Source of the DNA: JACCXM01 sp041390745
GTDB taxonomy: Bacteria; Chloroflexota; Chloroflexia; Thermomicrobiales; UBA6265
DNA: 64,000 bases
Direction: 5' to 3'
Assembly: GCA_041390745.1 (NCBI GenBank)
Contig: JAWKPJ010000017.1
Span: forward strand, 1-64,000
Below, in pieces: positions 54,346 to 63,814 of the stretch. The position numbers and the translations under genes were made by a program. A model generated the notes under the pieces. That model saw only the letters and a list, made by a program, of their open reading frames with translations. It searched no databases and was not told the origin of the DNA. Each line of letters starts with the position of its first letter. The first letter of the stretch is position 1.

Positions 54346-55261
54346 TCAGACCTCCTCGATCCGCCGGAACGCGCGCAGGAACAACAGGAACACGATCGAC
54401 ATCACGATGACGATGGCCCACGAGACCGTTGCGGTGAAGCCCATGTTGAACGGTCTGAAGCCGGCCACGTACGCGTAGAAGGTCAGCATCTCGGTGGCGG
54501 TGCCCGGGCCGCCGCCGGTCAGGATGTAGATGGTGTCGAACACCTTGAAGGCGTCGATGGCGCGCAGAAGCACGATGGCCACGAGGTACGGTTTGATGAG
54601 CGGCAGCGTGATGCTCTTGAGCATTTCCCAACGCGAAGCTCCGTCGACGGTCGCGGCCTCATAGAGCTCAACGGGTAAGGACTCCAGCGCGGCCAGCGCG
54701 GCCAGCATGATGAACGGGGTCCACTGCCAGAGATCGACGATAACCAGCGAGAGCAGCGCAGATTCCTGTCCCGCGAGCCAGGCCACGCGCGGGAGTCCGG
54801 CCTCGTCGAGGAAGTAGTTGACTGGACCCCGGTTGTAGTCGAAGAGCATTTTCCGGAACGACACGGCAATGGGCGGCAAGAGCATGGGCAGCGCGAACGC
54901 AACACGCATCCAGTTCTTGCCGCGTCGTTTGCAACGCCAGCGCAACGCCGCAGCCAATCAGCGGATTCCCGACCAGCCGCCAAGGCCGCGAAAGCAAGCG
55001 TGCGGCCGAGGAGCCCAGAACCGTTCGTCTGCCATGGACGCTGGATGTTCGCCAGCCCAACCCACGTGACCTCTTTCTGCTGCCCCGCGTTCCCGCGCGC
55101 GAACACCAGGCGCAGGAGAAGAGCGGGAGAGGCTTGCCAGCACCAGCAGGTAAACCATCGCCGGCACCAGGAACACGTACTTCGCGGACGACCGGTAGGC
55201 GCGTGCGCCCCGCTGCAGGTTGCGCGACCTCTGGCGCGGTCATCGAACCGGCTGCTGACAT
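54346..55261 (-). pseudogene. Carbohydrate ABC transporter permease (MalF type), several frameshifts
   Basis: The last 200 residues are intact (LPMLLPPIAVSFRKMLFDYN, EAA loop ELYEAATVDGASRWEMLKS). The first third is broken: the start (ATG at 55261), the first helix (KYVFLVPAMVYLLVLASL), the periplasmic stretch (VTWVGLANIQRPWQTNG) and the second helix (NPLIGCGVALALQ) lie in three different frames between about 54900 and 55220. Four or more single-base changes are needed. It forms an importer with the second permease and the binding protein; no ATPase gene is present, so a shared MsmX/UgpC-type ATPase is presumed. Confidence 0.8.
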
Positions 55262-55328
55262 GGCAATCACCTGGAGATGACGAAGGGCGCTCGCGCCGGC
55301 ATCCGGGGCGCGAGCGGTAGTCAGAGGG

Positions 55329-56922
55329 TTACGAAGACATACCCAGGTGGGCCCGGTAGGCGGCAACCTGCGCATCCCGACCGAGTTCATCCGTAATGGC
55401 ATTGAACTCGGCGGCACACTGGTCCATTGCTTCCTGCGGTTGCAATTCGCCGGCTATAGCGCGGTTGGTGTACAGCTCCAGCGTGTCCTGGTAGCGGGCC
55501 GCGCCGGGATGCGCGGATCGAGGCTGCGTTCGGGTCGTCCGTCGCCGCCAGGATGTTGTCGATGTAGGCCTTGGCCTCGGCTTCGTCCCAGCCAGCGGAA
55601 ATCCAGGGCTCCAGGTTCGTGGAGTGAGACTTGCGCCACGGCTGGTACCCCGAGTCGGCCGAGGCGACGTCGATCGCGCTGATGCCAGGGCTGCCGGCGA
55701 ACTTGATCCACTGCCAGGCAGCGTCCTTGTTCTGGGTCTGGTTGGTGATGTAGTACGACCAGCCGTTGTAAGCGTGCGTCGGGGTGCGGTGAACCTCGCC
55801 CTCGAGCATGGTGACCCAGGTCTTGTTCATCCAGTCGTAGTACTCGGTTACGCCTGGCGTTTGCGCGAAGCCCAGAAGATTCTTGACCATTGACCCTTCC
55901 GCCACCGACGCGGGGCCGGTATCGCCCCAGTCGAGGGACATCAGCGTGGTGCCGTTGACCATGTCGTTGATGACCGTAGTCCGGTCCGAGTCGAGGCCAG
56001 GCTTCATCGCTCCATTGATGGTGTCCACGAACTCCGTCAAGCCCCGCACGTAGCCTTCGGTATTGATAATCGGGTTCATATCAGGATCGAAGATGTAGAT
56101 GCCGGGAATCTTGTCGGGTGCATTTTCCGTGGGCAGACCGGTACGGCGCGGTCCACGGGTACAGTACCAGTAGGACTGCTGGCCGCGCAGGACGCAGGTG
56201 ATAAAGCCGTAGCCCGTTCCGGCGGTGTTCCAGGCCGCACCCGCCGTTTGAAGAACTTCGCGACCCTCCGTGAACTCGAGGCGTCTGCGGCCGGGATTGG
56301 GCAGATCTTTGCCGGTGGCGGCCTTGTATGCCTCCTGCCACTTCGGGTCGCTGAGGACATCCTTGCGGTAGAACATCGTCTGGTTGTCATTGTCGACGAT
56401 GTACGTGTACGTCTCGCCGGCCCAGGAATTCTTGCGTTTGATGCCGTCCGGAATGTCGTCCCAGGCCAGCAACTCATCGTCGATATCGCGATCCACGAGT
56501 TCTTGCAGCGAGATCGCGTACCCGAGGTTCACGAAGTCGGGCATCCAGGTGTTCGCCAGGAGGAGAATATCGAAGTCGCCCGAGCCCGTCTGGGCAACCT
56601 GCTGGGCGCGAGCAAAGAGGTCGGCGTTTGGCGCTTCGACGGCCTGGACATCAGCGCCGTACTGCTCCTTGAATTCGGGCGCGTGAAACTTGACCGGTCC
56701 GGAGATGAAGGGGCCGGTCTGGGTGAAGACGCGCAGTGTGACGCCGTCATACATCGGCTCCGATTGCGCAGCGACCCCTGGCACACTGATGCGGCCGCCT
56801 CCCAGGGCAAGCACCGTGGCGGCGCCTGCACCCTTCAGCAGAGTGCGCCTGCTCGCCGAGAGTTGCTCCCGCGCCAGGTTCCGCTTTTCGATCCAGTTCC
56901 AGAAAGCCTTGTCACTCGACAT
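55329..56922 (-). pseudogene. Extracellular sugar-binding protein of an ABC importer, frameshifts
   Basis: This solute-binding protein (family 1) starts with ATG at 56922 behind GGAGG. Its Tat signal is SRRTLLKGAGAATVLALGGG. Core motifs such as DILLLANTWMPDFVNLGYAI and QEAYKAATGKDLPNP are intact. Around 56240-56290 the frame slips and returns (TEVAKFF in the other frame). Near 55500-55530 it slips again; the proper end, ARYQDTLELYTNRAIAGELQ to HLGMSS, is in another frame and stops at 55329. About 520 residues if repaired. It binds a sugar or oligosaccharide for the two permeases downstream. Confidence 0.83.
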
Positions 56923-56988
56923 CGAGCGCCTCCAGGGTCATGAGGGCAACGCCGCCCTGAGGTTTTCTCCAACCGTGGGAGTAATGCG

Positions 56989-57017
56989 ACTTAACCATGC
57001 ACATCAATCGCTGTCAA
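56989..57017 (-). promoter_or_regulatory. Promoter of the sugar ABC importer genes
   Basis: On the minus strand a perfect -35 TTGACA (57012-57017) is 17 bp from TTAAGT (56989-56994), which is preceded by TGG as an extended -10. Transcription would start about 60 bp before the binding-protein gene. Confidence 0.6.
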
Positions 57018-57117
57018 CAGATGCTCGCAAGCCACCTCTATACTGGTGTCGCAGCCTTCCGGCAGAGACCCAGCCGGGAAGCGTCTGCAAGGATGCGGCA
57101 GAACTTCGGACTGGGAG

Positions 57118-57579
57118 ATGGCTTTGGCAGATGCGTTTTCGGCGTTGCTTGAGGCTATCGTGCGGGACCTGGTGATTGTCGACGCGCAGAAGGATGTCGA
57201 TCTCAATGCTGCTGCGGATGTCGATGGCGGAGCGATTGCGGAACAGAAAGCGGAGATCGTTGCGTCGGCAACCGCCAGCGCCGACAAGCATGAGGGAGCG
57301 TTCCGGCAGGGCATTGTTCTCGCCTACGAGGCGCAGGGCACCGGGCACGCGGAGATTAGCCTGGATGACCGGCAGGCTGACCAGAACGCCATTGCTGACG
57401 CATTGATTACCTACCTGGTCCGCTATGACCTGGGTGAGTCCCGCAGCGAGGAAACGGACCCTGGCCACTTCATCTACTTCATTTCCGTGTCCTGGGGAGC
57501 GCTTTATGCGTTCGCCGATGCGCACGGGATCGACCTCCCGGCGGCGCTTGCCGACGCTGCCACGATACCGGGGGGCTGA
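57118..57579 (+). CDS. Hypothetical protein upstream of rnc
   Basis: I do not recognise this 153-residue protein. It is acidic and mixed alpha/beta, without Cys-rich, signal or membrane segments (for example ADVDGGAIAEQKAEIVASAT and DPGHFIYFISVSWGALYAF). An ATG at 57118 is chosen; GGGAG lies right before it, so a TTG two codons on is an alternative. The stop overlaps the ATG of rnc by one base (TGATG), suggesting coupled expression. A TATACT element at 57039-57044 may be its -10. Confidence 0.6.
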   Translation: MALADAFSALLEAIVRDLVIVDAQKDVDLNAAADVDGGAIAEQKAEIVASATASADKHEGAFRQGIVLAYEAQGTGHAEISLDDRQADQNAIADALITYLVRYDLGESRSEETDPGHFIYFISVSWGALYAFADAHGIDLPAALADAATIPGG

Positions 57580-58373
57580 TGCTCGCGCCGAATCGCGTCC
57601 ACCAACCAGACGAGGAGTCTGACCCCAGGCCGGGTCCGAAGTTGCCGCGACCGATGGGCTCCGACAACGCTGCGCGGCTCGCGAGACGCTTGCGTTTTCG
57701 CTTCCGCGACCTTGGGTTGTTGCGGACGGCGCTTACGCATCGCTCCATCCTGCACGAGGTTGCGCAAGCCGGGATCAGTACGGCGCGCACGGCGGCCATG
57801 ACCAACGAGCGGCTGGAGTTCCTGGGCGACGCGGTCCTTGGCGCCGTAGCTGCCGAGTACCTCTACGTGGAAGATCCGGATGCGGACGAGGGACAACTTA
57901 CGCGGCGTAGGGTCGCGCTGGTCCGAGCAGAGACCTTGGTGCGCTGGGCCCGCGAGATTGACCTGGGCTCGTACCTCTACCTGGGCGGCGGTGAAAAGCC
58001 AGGCGAAGGTGCTCGGGACCGCATGTTGGCCGGAGCGTTCGAGGCAGTGATTGGGGCCATCGCCCTGGATCGCGGCTTTGGAGCTGCGCGCAAGTTTGTG
58101 ATGCAACTCCTTGAACGGGACGCCGATCTGCTGCTGACCCAGGCGGAGGGGGCGGGGAACCCCAAGGGACGCTTGCAGGAGCTCCTGCAGGAACGGCACC
58201 GGCAGGGGCCGAAATACCGCACGGTTGGCGCGGAAGGCCCAGACCACGCTCGCACGTTTTCGGTCGAAGTGTTGTTTGGTGACGAGGTGCTCGGGGCCGG
58301 GAGCGGGCCGTCCAAGCGCGAGGCAGAGCAGGCCGCTGCCGCGCAGGCTCTGAGACGCCTGAACGCCGGCTGA
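57579..58373 (+). CDS. rnc: Ribonuclease III
   Basis: RNase III cuts double-stranded RNA in rRNA and mRNA processing. The catalytic domain has the signature NERLEFLGDAVLGAVAAEYL with acidic residues, and a second acidic cluster at DRMLAGAFEAVIGAIALD. A C-terminal double-stranded RNA-binding domain follows (PKGRLQELLQERHRQGPKYR, KREAEQAAAAQAL). At 264 residues it has a slightly long Pro-rich N-terminus. The start overlaps the upstream stop. Confidence 0.94.
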   Translation: MLAPNRVHQPDEESDPRPGPKLPRPMGSDNAARLARRLRFRFRDLGLLRTALTHRSILHEVAQAGISTARTAAMTNERLEFLGDAVLGAVAAEYLYVEDPDADEGQLTRRRVALVRAETLVRWAREIDLGSYLYLGGGEKPGEGARDRMLAGAFEAVIGAIALDRGFGAARKFVMQLLERDADLLLTQAEGAGNPKGRLQELLQERHRQGPKYRTVGAEGPDHARTFSVEVLFGDEVLGAGSGPSKREAEQAAAAQALRRLNAG

Positions 58374-58506
58374 CCGCTTCTGTGCTCTCCGGGGGCGCAA
58401 TTCCCCCCGCGCTTCCGTCCCTGAGCCGCTACGATGATGCGTGCAACGACGCACGCGGGCGCGGAGTGCGCCGCCGAGACGGATCCGGGACTGACAGAGG
58501 TGGAAC

Positions 58507-59481
58507 GTGGCGGGCCACTACGACCAGCTTTCCGTGTTCTCTGGCAACTCCAACATTGAGTTGACGCAAGAAATCTGCAAGTATGTCGGAATCCCCATGG
58601 GACGGGCCGATGTCTTCAAGTTCTCGAACGACAATACCTTCGTGCGCATCAACGAGAGTGTGCGTGAGAACGATGTCTTCGTCGTGCAGTCCTTCTCCGA
58701 TCCAGTCAACGACTCCATCATGGAGATGTTGATCATGCTGGACACCATCAAGCGCGCGTCCGCCGGGCGCGTCACCGCAGTGATTCCGTACTTCGGGTAT
58801 GGGCGCACGGACAAGAAGGACCAGCCGCGCGTACCGATCACGGCCCGGCTGGTCGCGAAGCTGGTCGGTGTGTCCGGGGCGGACCGCGCGCTGTTGCTCG
58901 ATCTACACGCCGGACAGATCCAGGGGTTCTTCGATGTCCCGGTCGACGAGATGAGCGCCATGTCGTTGACGGCCGCGTACTTTGCCCAGAAGCGCCTGCC
59001 GAACCCGGTCGTTGTCTCGCCCGACCTTGGCAACACCAAACGCGCGCGCAACTTTGCCGAAACCATCAATGCGCCGCTGGCGATTATCGAAAAGCGGCGC
59101 CTGGGCAATGTGGATCGCTCCGAGGTCCTGAACCTCATCGGCTCCGTGGAAGGGCGCCAGGCGGTGCTGGTGGACGACGAGATTGATACGGCCGGTTCGA
59201 TCACCCAGGCCGCGCAGGTTTGCCTGGACTCCGGAGCAACCGAAGTCTATGCCTCCGCCATCCACCCCGTGCTCTCGGGACCGGCCATTGACCGGCTACA
59301 AGCCAGCCCGATCAAGGAACTGGTGGTAACCAACAGCATTCATGTCCCCGAGAGCAAGCGGATTCCGAAGGTGACTGTGCTCTCGGTGGCCGCACTGCTC
59401 GGGGAAACCATTCAGCGCATCCACACCGGCGCCAGCGTTTCCGCCACCTACCGCACGCACGATGCGCTGATTGCCCACTGA
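58507..59481 (+). CDS. prs: Ribose-phosphate pyrophosphokinase
   Basis: Prs makes PRPP from ribose 5-phosphate and ATP for nucleotide, histidine and tryptophan synthesis. The 324-residue protein shows the flexible-loop region (GRTDKKDQPRVPITARLVAK), the Mg/ribose site LLLDLHAGQIQGFFDVPVDE, and the PRPP-binding loop VDDEIDTAGSITQAA. The segment VVSPDLGNTKRARNFAE differs slightly from the common DxGGxxRA form. The GTG start follows GAGGTGG. It ends six bases before the convergent aminotransferase stop. Confidence 0.93.
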   Translation: MAGHYDQLSVFSGNSNIELTQEICKYVGIPMGRADVFKFSNDNTFVRINESVRENDVFVVQSFSDPVNDSIMEMLIMLDTIKRASAGRVTAVIPYFGYGRTDKKDQPRVPITARLVAKLVGVSGADRALLLDLHAGQIQGFFDVPVDEMSAMSLTAAYFAQKRLPNPVVVSPDLGNTKRARNFAETINAPLAIIEKRRLGNVDRSEVLNLIGSVEGRQAVLVDDEIDTAGSITQAAQVCLDSGATEVYASAIHPVLSGPAIDRLQASPIKELVVTNSIHVPESKRIPKVTVLSVAALLGETIQRIHTGASVSATYRTHDALIAH

Positions 59482-59487
59482 GGCCGA

Positions 59488-60666
59488 CTAGCGCGCTGCT
59501 CCGACCAGACTGCGGGCAGCGGCGTCGATGCGCTCCAGGGCTCGGGCGAGGTTCTCGTCCGAGTTCGCGTAGGAAAGCCGGAGATAGCCTTCGCCATGAT
59601 CGCCGAACGAGGTGCCGGCGATTGCGGCAACCCCAGAGTTGTCCAGCAGGGTATCGGCAAACGCCTTGCTGCTGAGGCCCGTGCCAGTGATGTTTGGGAA
59701 CACGTAGAAGGCGCCCGCCGGGGTGAGGCAGGAGATCCCCGGGATCTCGTTCAGACCTTCGACCATCAGGTCACGGCGGCGGCGGAAGGCGTTGACCATG
59801 TCGCGCACGGCGTCCTGCGGGCCGGAGAGCGCTTCCAGCCCGGCGCGCTGCACCATTGACGCGGTGCAGGAGACGCTGTTCACCATGAGGCGGCTGACCT
59901 GCTCGGCGATCCACTCGGGCATGACACCGTACCCCAGACGCCAACCGGTCATGGCGTAGGTCTTCGAGAAGCCATCGAGGATGGCCGTGCGCTCGACCAT
60001 ACCCGGGAATGACGTGATGGAGACGTGCTCGCCGTCATAGATGATCTCGGCGTAGATCTCATCAGCCATCACGAACAGGTCGTGCTTGACGGCGAGGTCG
60101 GCGATAGCCTTGAGGTCGGCCCTGGTGAGAACGCCGCCGGTCGGATTTGCCGGGCTGTTGATGATCAGGAACTTCGTGCGCGGGGTAATCAGCGATTCAA
60201 GTTCCGCGACATCGAGTCTGAAGTCGTTCTCCTCGCGGATCGGGAGCGGGACGGCCTTCGCCCCAACGAAGTCGATCATGCTGCGGTAGATGGGGAAGCC
60301 TGGGTCCGGGAAAATCGCCTCGTCACCCTCTTCGAGCAGCGCGGTGATCAGGAAGAACATGATCGGCTTTCCGCCGGGCGTGACGACAACGTTGCCTGGT
60401 CCGTAGCTGTTGCCCGAGCGTGTGTTGATGTAGTTGGCGATGACCTCGCGCAGGTCAAGCTGGCCCGGAGCCGGACCGTAGTGAGTCCACCCTTCGTGGA
60501 TGGCGTTGGCGCCGGCTGCGCTCACGTTCGACGGTGTGTCAAAATCGGGCTCGCCAATCTCCAGGTGGATGACATCACGTCCCTGCGCCTCCAGGGCGCG
60601 GGCGCGCACCAGAACTTCAAAAGCCGTCTCTGTGCCCAGGCGCTGCATGCGCGACGCGAGCTTCAT
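59488..60666 (-). CDS. Class I/II aminotransferase, aspartate-type
   Basis: This 392-residue fold-type-I PLP enzyme resembles bacterial aspartate/aromatic aminotransferases of the AspC-Ig group. It has IGEPDFDTP near the N-terminus, the PLP contacts in SPANPTGGVL and ADEIYAEIIY, and the PLP lysine in LDGFSKTYAMTGWRLGYG. The ATG at 60666 has AGGAGAG upstream. Aspartate is the most likely donor, but other dicarboxylic or aromatic substrates are possible. Confidence 0.88.
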   Translation of the reverse strand: MKLASRMQRLGTETAFEVLVRARALEAQGRDVIHLEIGEPDFDTPSNVSAAGANAIHEGWTHYGPAPGQLDLREVIANYINTRSGNSYGPGNVVVTPGGKPIMFFLITALLEEGDEAIFPDPGFPIYRSMIDFVGAKAVPLPIREENDFRLDVAELESLITPRTKFLIINSPANPTGGVLTRADLKAIADLAVKHDLFVMADEIYAEIIYDGEHVSITSFPGMVERTAILDGFSKTYAMTGWRLGYGVMPEWIAEQVSRLMVNSVSCTASMVQRAGLEALSGPQDAVRDMVNAFRRRRDLMVEGLNEIPGISCLTPAGAFYVFPNITGTGLSSKAFADTLLDNSGVAAIAGTSFGDHGEGYLRLSYANSDENLARALERIDAAARSLVGAAR

Positions 60667-60792
60667 CACTCTCTCCTGCCAGCCTTTGCCATTTTGCGTT
60701 AGGCGAAGGATAGCGGACACCGCCTGGCCAGGGTGGCTGTGCGATGATCGTGGCGCGGGTGATCGCTACGAGCATGAGACAAGGGGACTGCG

Positions 60793-61008
60793 ATGTCATC
60801 ATCACGCGGTTCGGGTTGGGAGTACCTGATCCTGGGGCGGTCAGAGGCGGAGCGCCTCAATGATCTCGGCCGGGAGGGTTGGGAACTCGTGGCGGTTGCC
60901 GTAGCAGACGGTGGCGCCGAGTTGTTCCTGAAGCGGCCCCTGCCGGGGTTCCGCGAGCAAATCACGCTCGACCAGCGCGGCGCCTACGTGGCGGAGGGTG
61001 CGAATTGA
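60793..61008 (+). CDS. Small DUF4177-like protein
   Basis: This 71-residue protein has the DUF4177-type core (GWEYLILG, LNDLGREGWELVAVAVADGG, LFLKRPLP), a small beta-sheet domain of unknown function found in many bacteria. Its stop overlaps the TTG start of the RbsD-like gene (TTGA), so they are coupled. Confidence 0.7.
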   Translation: MSSSRGSGWEYLILGRSEAERLNDLGREGWELVAVAVADGGAELFLKRPLPGFREQITLDQRGAYVAEGAN

Positions 61009-61391
61009 AGCGCGGCGGCATTTTGCACCCGGCCCTCGGCTACTTGCTGTCCAGCACGGGGCACACAGACTACTTCACTGTCTGTGACCGGGGCTTCCCG
61101 GTTCCCGATGGGCCGGAACGCATTGACCTGGCGCTGGTAGACGGTCTTCCCACGGTGCTCGACGTGTTGCGGGCGGTACACGCCGAATGGGTGATCGACC
61201 GGGTGTTGATTACCGAGGAGATGGAGCAGGTGAGCCCGGAGCGGGTCGCTGAGATACGCGCTGTGGTTGGAGACCTGCCCATCCAGGTGGTGACGCATCT
61301 GGAGCTCAAACGCCTCGCACCAGAGGGCAAGGCTACGGTGCGTACCGGGGATACCGTTCCCTACGCAAACATTATCCTGGTTTCCGGGTAG
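61005..61391 (+). CDS. RbsD/FucU-family sugar mutarotase
   Basis: This 128-residue protein belongs to the RbsD/FucU family, which interconverts ring forms of ribose or fucose. The start motif KRGGILHPALGYLLSSTGH (with catalytic His in STGHTDYF), the DRGFPVPDGPE segment and the C-terminal RTGDTVPYANIILVSG are typical. The TTG start at 61005 has GGAGGG six bases upstream. The position between a DUF4177 gene and sugar acid genes suggests a role in sugar use; ribose or fucose cannot be told apart. Confidence 0.85.
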   Translation: MKRGGILHPALGYLLSSTGHTDYFTVCDRGFPVPDGPERIDLALVDGLPTVLDVLRAVHAEWVIDRVLITEEMEQVSPERVAEIRAVVGDLPIQVVTHLELKRLAPEGKATVRTGDTVPYANIILVSG

Positions 61392-61403
61392 GCAGGGAAT
61401 GCG

Positions 61404-62059
61404 ATGACCATGGATGCAACGCTCTTTGACCGCATGGCGCGGGATCTCTACGTGGCAGTCATCTCGGACATGCTGGACGGGCTGGGGCTGCGGGACCAGG
61501 TCATGCGCTCACATGTACGGCCAATCGACCAGTCTCGTGCTCCAGTGCTCGTGGGCCGGGCCGCCACCGTCGTGGTCGCCCCGCAGTTCGAAGTCGTAGG
61601 GCAGCCGTACACGAATCAGATCGCCGCCATCGATGCATTGAGCCCGACGACGTGGTGGTCATTGCCACGGGCGGCAATGACGAGATCGCCGTGTGGGGTG
61701 AGCTTTTCTCGAATGCGGCGCCCCGCGGCGCACGGGGGTGGTTACTGATGGCTGCCATCGCGACACCCGGATGATCCAGGTACTGGATTTCCGGTTTTCT
61801 CTCGCGGTTCGCGGCCTGTTGATATTTCGGGGCGGGGTACCGTCGTCAGCTACGGCGACCGGTTGAGGCTGCAGGCGTGCGCGTGCAGCCGGGGACATCG
61901 TGTTCGCGAGATCGATGGCATCGCCGTGATCCCCGGCCTGTGGCCGACGAGGTCGTAACGCGAGCGTTCGAGAAAGTGGCGAAAGAGGACGGTGCACGGG
62001 AGGACTTGCGAAACGGTTCGTCCCTCGCGGAAGTCTGGACGCGCTACAAGGTGCTTTGA
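61404..62059 (+). pseudogene. RraA/4-hydroxy-4-methyl-2-oxoglutarate aldolase-family protein, several frameshifts
   Basis: The N-terminal part (ATG at 61404) is intact up to IAAIDALSP, with the RraA-type VISDMLDGLGLRDQVM. After 61640 the frame changes at least four times: DDVVVIATGGNDEIAVWGEL, VVTDGCHRDTRMIQVLDF, PVDISGRGTVVSYGDRLRLQ, and finally VADEVVTRAFEKVAKEDGA to the stop at 62059. Each step needs one base in a short C or G run. The repaired product has about 218 residues. Relatives are aldolases of pyruvate/oxaloacetate type or RNase E regulators; the sugar-acid context favours an aldolase. Confidence 0.8.
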
Positions 62060-62196
62060 CGAGCTTCTGTCGTAAAATCAGTGCTGAAAATGAAACAGCG
62101 CGGGAGCAGGGCGGTGTCGCGCTGTTCGCAGCGCGGTGATGCGGTGGGCACATGCACGTTCGCCGCAGGGCACTCTAGAAAGCAGGAAACGCTCAC

Positions 62197-63795
62197 ATGG
62201 AACCCTCCAAACCTCGCGGAGAAGGGCTGACAATCTCGACACGCGGTTCTTCCGGGCCGGTGGAGATGCTCGACGTCGCCGTCTTGCTGAACCCGAATGA
62301 CGCGGTTTTCATTGCCAAGCAGCCACTGCTGCCGCGCACCGTCGTTCGCACCCCCGAGGGCGAAATCAAGGTGGCGCAGATGATTCCGCCGGGGCACAAG
62401 GTGGCGCTGAGGCACATCCCGGAAGGCGGAGAGGTTCGCCGCTACAACCAGATCATCGGGTTCGCCACGAAGGAGATCAAGCCGGGCGACCACGTCCACT
62501 CGCACAACCTGTCGGTGGGCGAAGGGCTGGAGCTCGACTATGCAATCTCCACCGAGTACGTACCGGTCGAGATGGTTCCCGAGGCTGAGCGCCGCACCTT
62601 CATGGGTTTCCGGCGTAAGGATGGCCGCGTCGGCACGCGCAACTACGTCGCTATTCTCGCCTCGGTCAACTGCTCCTCCTCGGCGACACAGCGTATTGCC
62701 AACTACTTCCGCGACCCAGAAGTGATGAAGGATTACCCGAACGTTGACGGCGTCATTCCGCTGGCGACGAAGGGCGGTTGCGGGTCGCACTACGGCTCCT
62801 CCGATCTGGGTGTGCTCCAACGGACGATGGCCGGGATTGTCGAGCACCCGAATGTGGCCGCGTACGTTGTGCTCAGCCTTGGGTGTGAGGTGAACCAACC
62901 GGCTGACCTGATCGACTCGACCGGCATGGGCAATGGTCACAAGCCGACGGTGCTCACAATTCAGCAGGACGGCGGGTTCCAGAAGACCGTCGAAGCCGGA
63001 ATCGAGGCAGTCAAGAAGCTGCTGCCCGTGGCAAATGAGGCCCGCCGCGAGGAGGTGCCGGCCTCTGAGCTCGTCGTGGCGCTGCAGTGCGGTGGCTCCG
63101 ACGGGTGGTCGGGAGTGACGGCAAACCCGGGCCTGGGCAAGGCTGCCGACGAGATTGTGCGCCAGGGCGGCACGGTTGTGCTCGGTGAGACGACCGAGGT
63201 CTACGGCGGCGAGCACCTGCTGACGCGACGAGCCAGGAACGAGCAGGTGGCGCAAGATCTGATCGACCGTATCCACTGGTGGGAGAAGTACACCGCCATG
63301 TTCGGGGCGTCGATCGACAACAACCCTGCTCCAGGGAACAAGCTGGGTGGCCTGACCACAATCTACGAGAAGTCCCTGGGCGCAATCGCCAAGGCGGGGA
63401 ATACCCCGCTCAACCAGGTGGTGGGCTATGCCGAGCGCGTGACTGAGCGCGGCTTCGTGCACATGGACACCCCCGGCTACGATCCGGTGTCCGTGACGGG
63501 ACAGGTTGCCGGTGGCTGCAATCTGGTGGTCTTTACAACCGGCCGGGGCTCGGCCTTTGGGTTCAAGCCGGCGCCGAGCATCAAGATCGCCACGAACTCC
63601 ACGCTGTTCGCCAACCAGGAGCCGGACATGGATATCAACGCCGGTCGTGTGCTGGATGGCATTACCCTTGATGAGTTGGGGCAGGAGATCTTCGAACGCA
63701 TCCTGGAAGTGGCGTCCGGGGACAAGAGCAAGAGTGAAGCAGCCGGCGTGGGTGAAGAGGAGTACAACCCCTGGATCCTGGGGGCAATGCTCTAG
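62197..63795 (+). CDS. UxaA-family altronate/galactarate dehydratase-like enzyme
   Basis: This 532-residue protein joins an N-terminal SAF domain (about residues 15-115, MLDVAVLLNPNDAVFIAKQP) to a C-terminal D-galactarate dehydratase/altronate hydrolase domain (FMGFRRKDGRVGTRNYVAIL, TKGGCGSHYGSSDLG, LQCGGSDGWSGVTANPGLG, GETTEVYGGEHLLTRRA). The enzyme would dehydrate a sugar acid using iron. The ATG at 62197 follows GCAGGAAA. It is downstream of RbsD- and RraA-like genes, in line with a sugar acid pathway. The exact substrate is not known. Confidence 0.87.
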   Translation: MEPSKPRGEGLTISTRGSSGPVEMLDVAVLLNPNDAVFIAKQPLLPRTVVRTPEGEIKVAQMIPPGHKVALRHIPEGGEVRRYNQIIGFATKEIKPGDHVHSHNLSVGEGLELDYAISTEYVPVEMVPEAERRTFMGFRRKDGRVGTRNYVAILASVNCSSSATQRIANYFRDPEVMKDYPNVDGVIPLATKGGCGSHYGSSDLGVLQRTMAGIVEHPNVAAYVVLSLGCEVNQPADLIDSTGMGNGHKPTVLTIQQDGGFQKTVEAGIEAVKKLLPVANEARREEVPASELVVALQCGGSDGWSGVTANPGLGKAADEIVRQGGTVVLGETTEVYGGEHLLTRRARNEQVAQDLIDRIHWWEKYTAMFGASIDNNPAPGNKLGGLTTIYEKSLGAIAKAGNTPLNQVVGYAERVTERGFVHMDTPGYDPVSVTGQVAGGCNLVVFTTGRGSAFGFKPAPSIKIATNSTLFANQEPDMDINAGRVLDGITLDELGQEIFERILEVASGDKSKSEAAGVGEEEYNPWILGAML

Positions 63796-63814
63796 TGCCA
63801 ACCGGTAATGTCCG

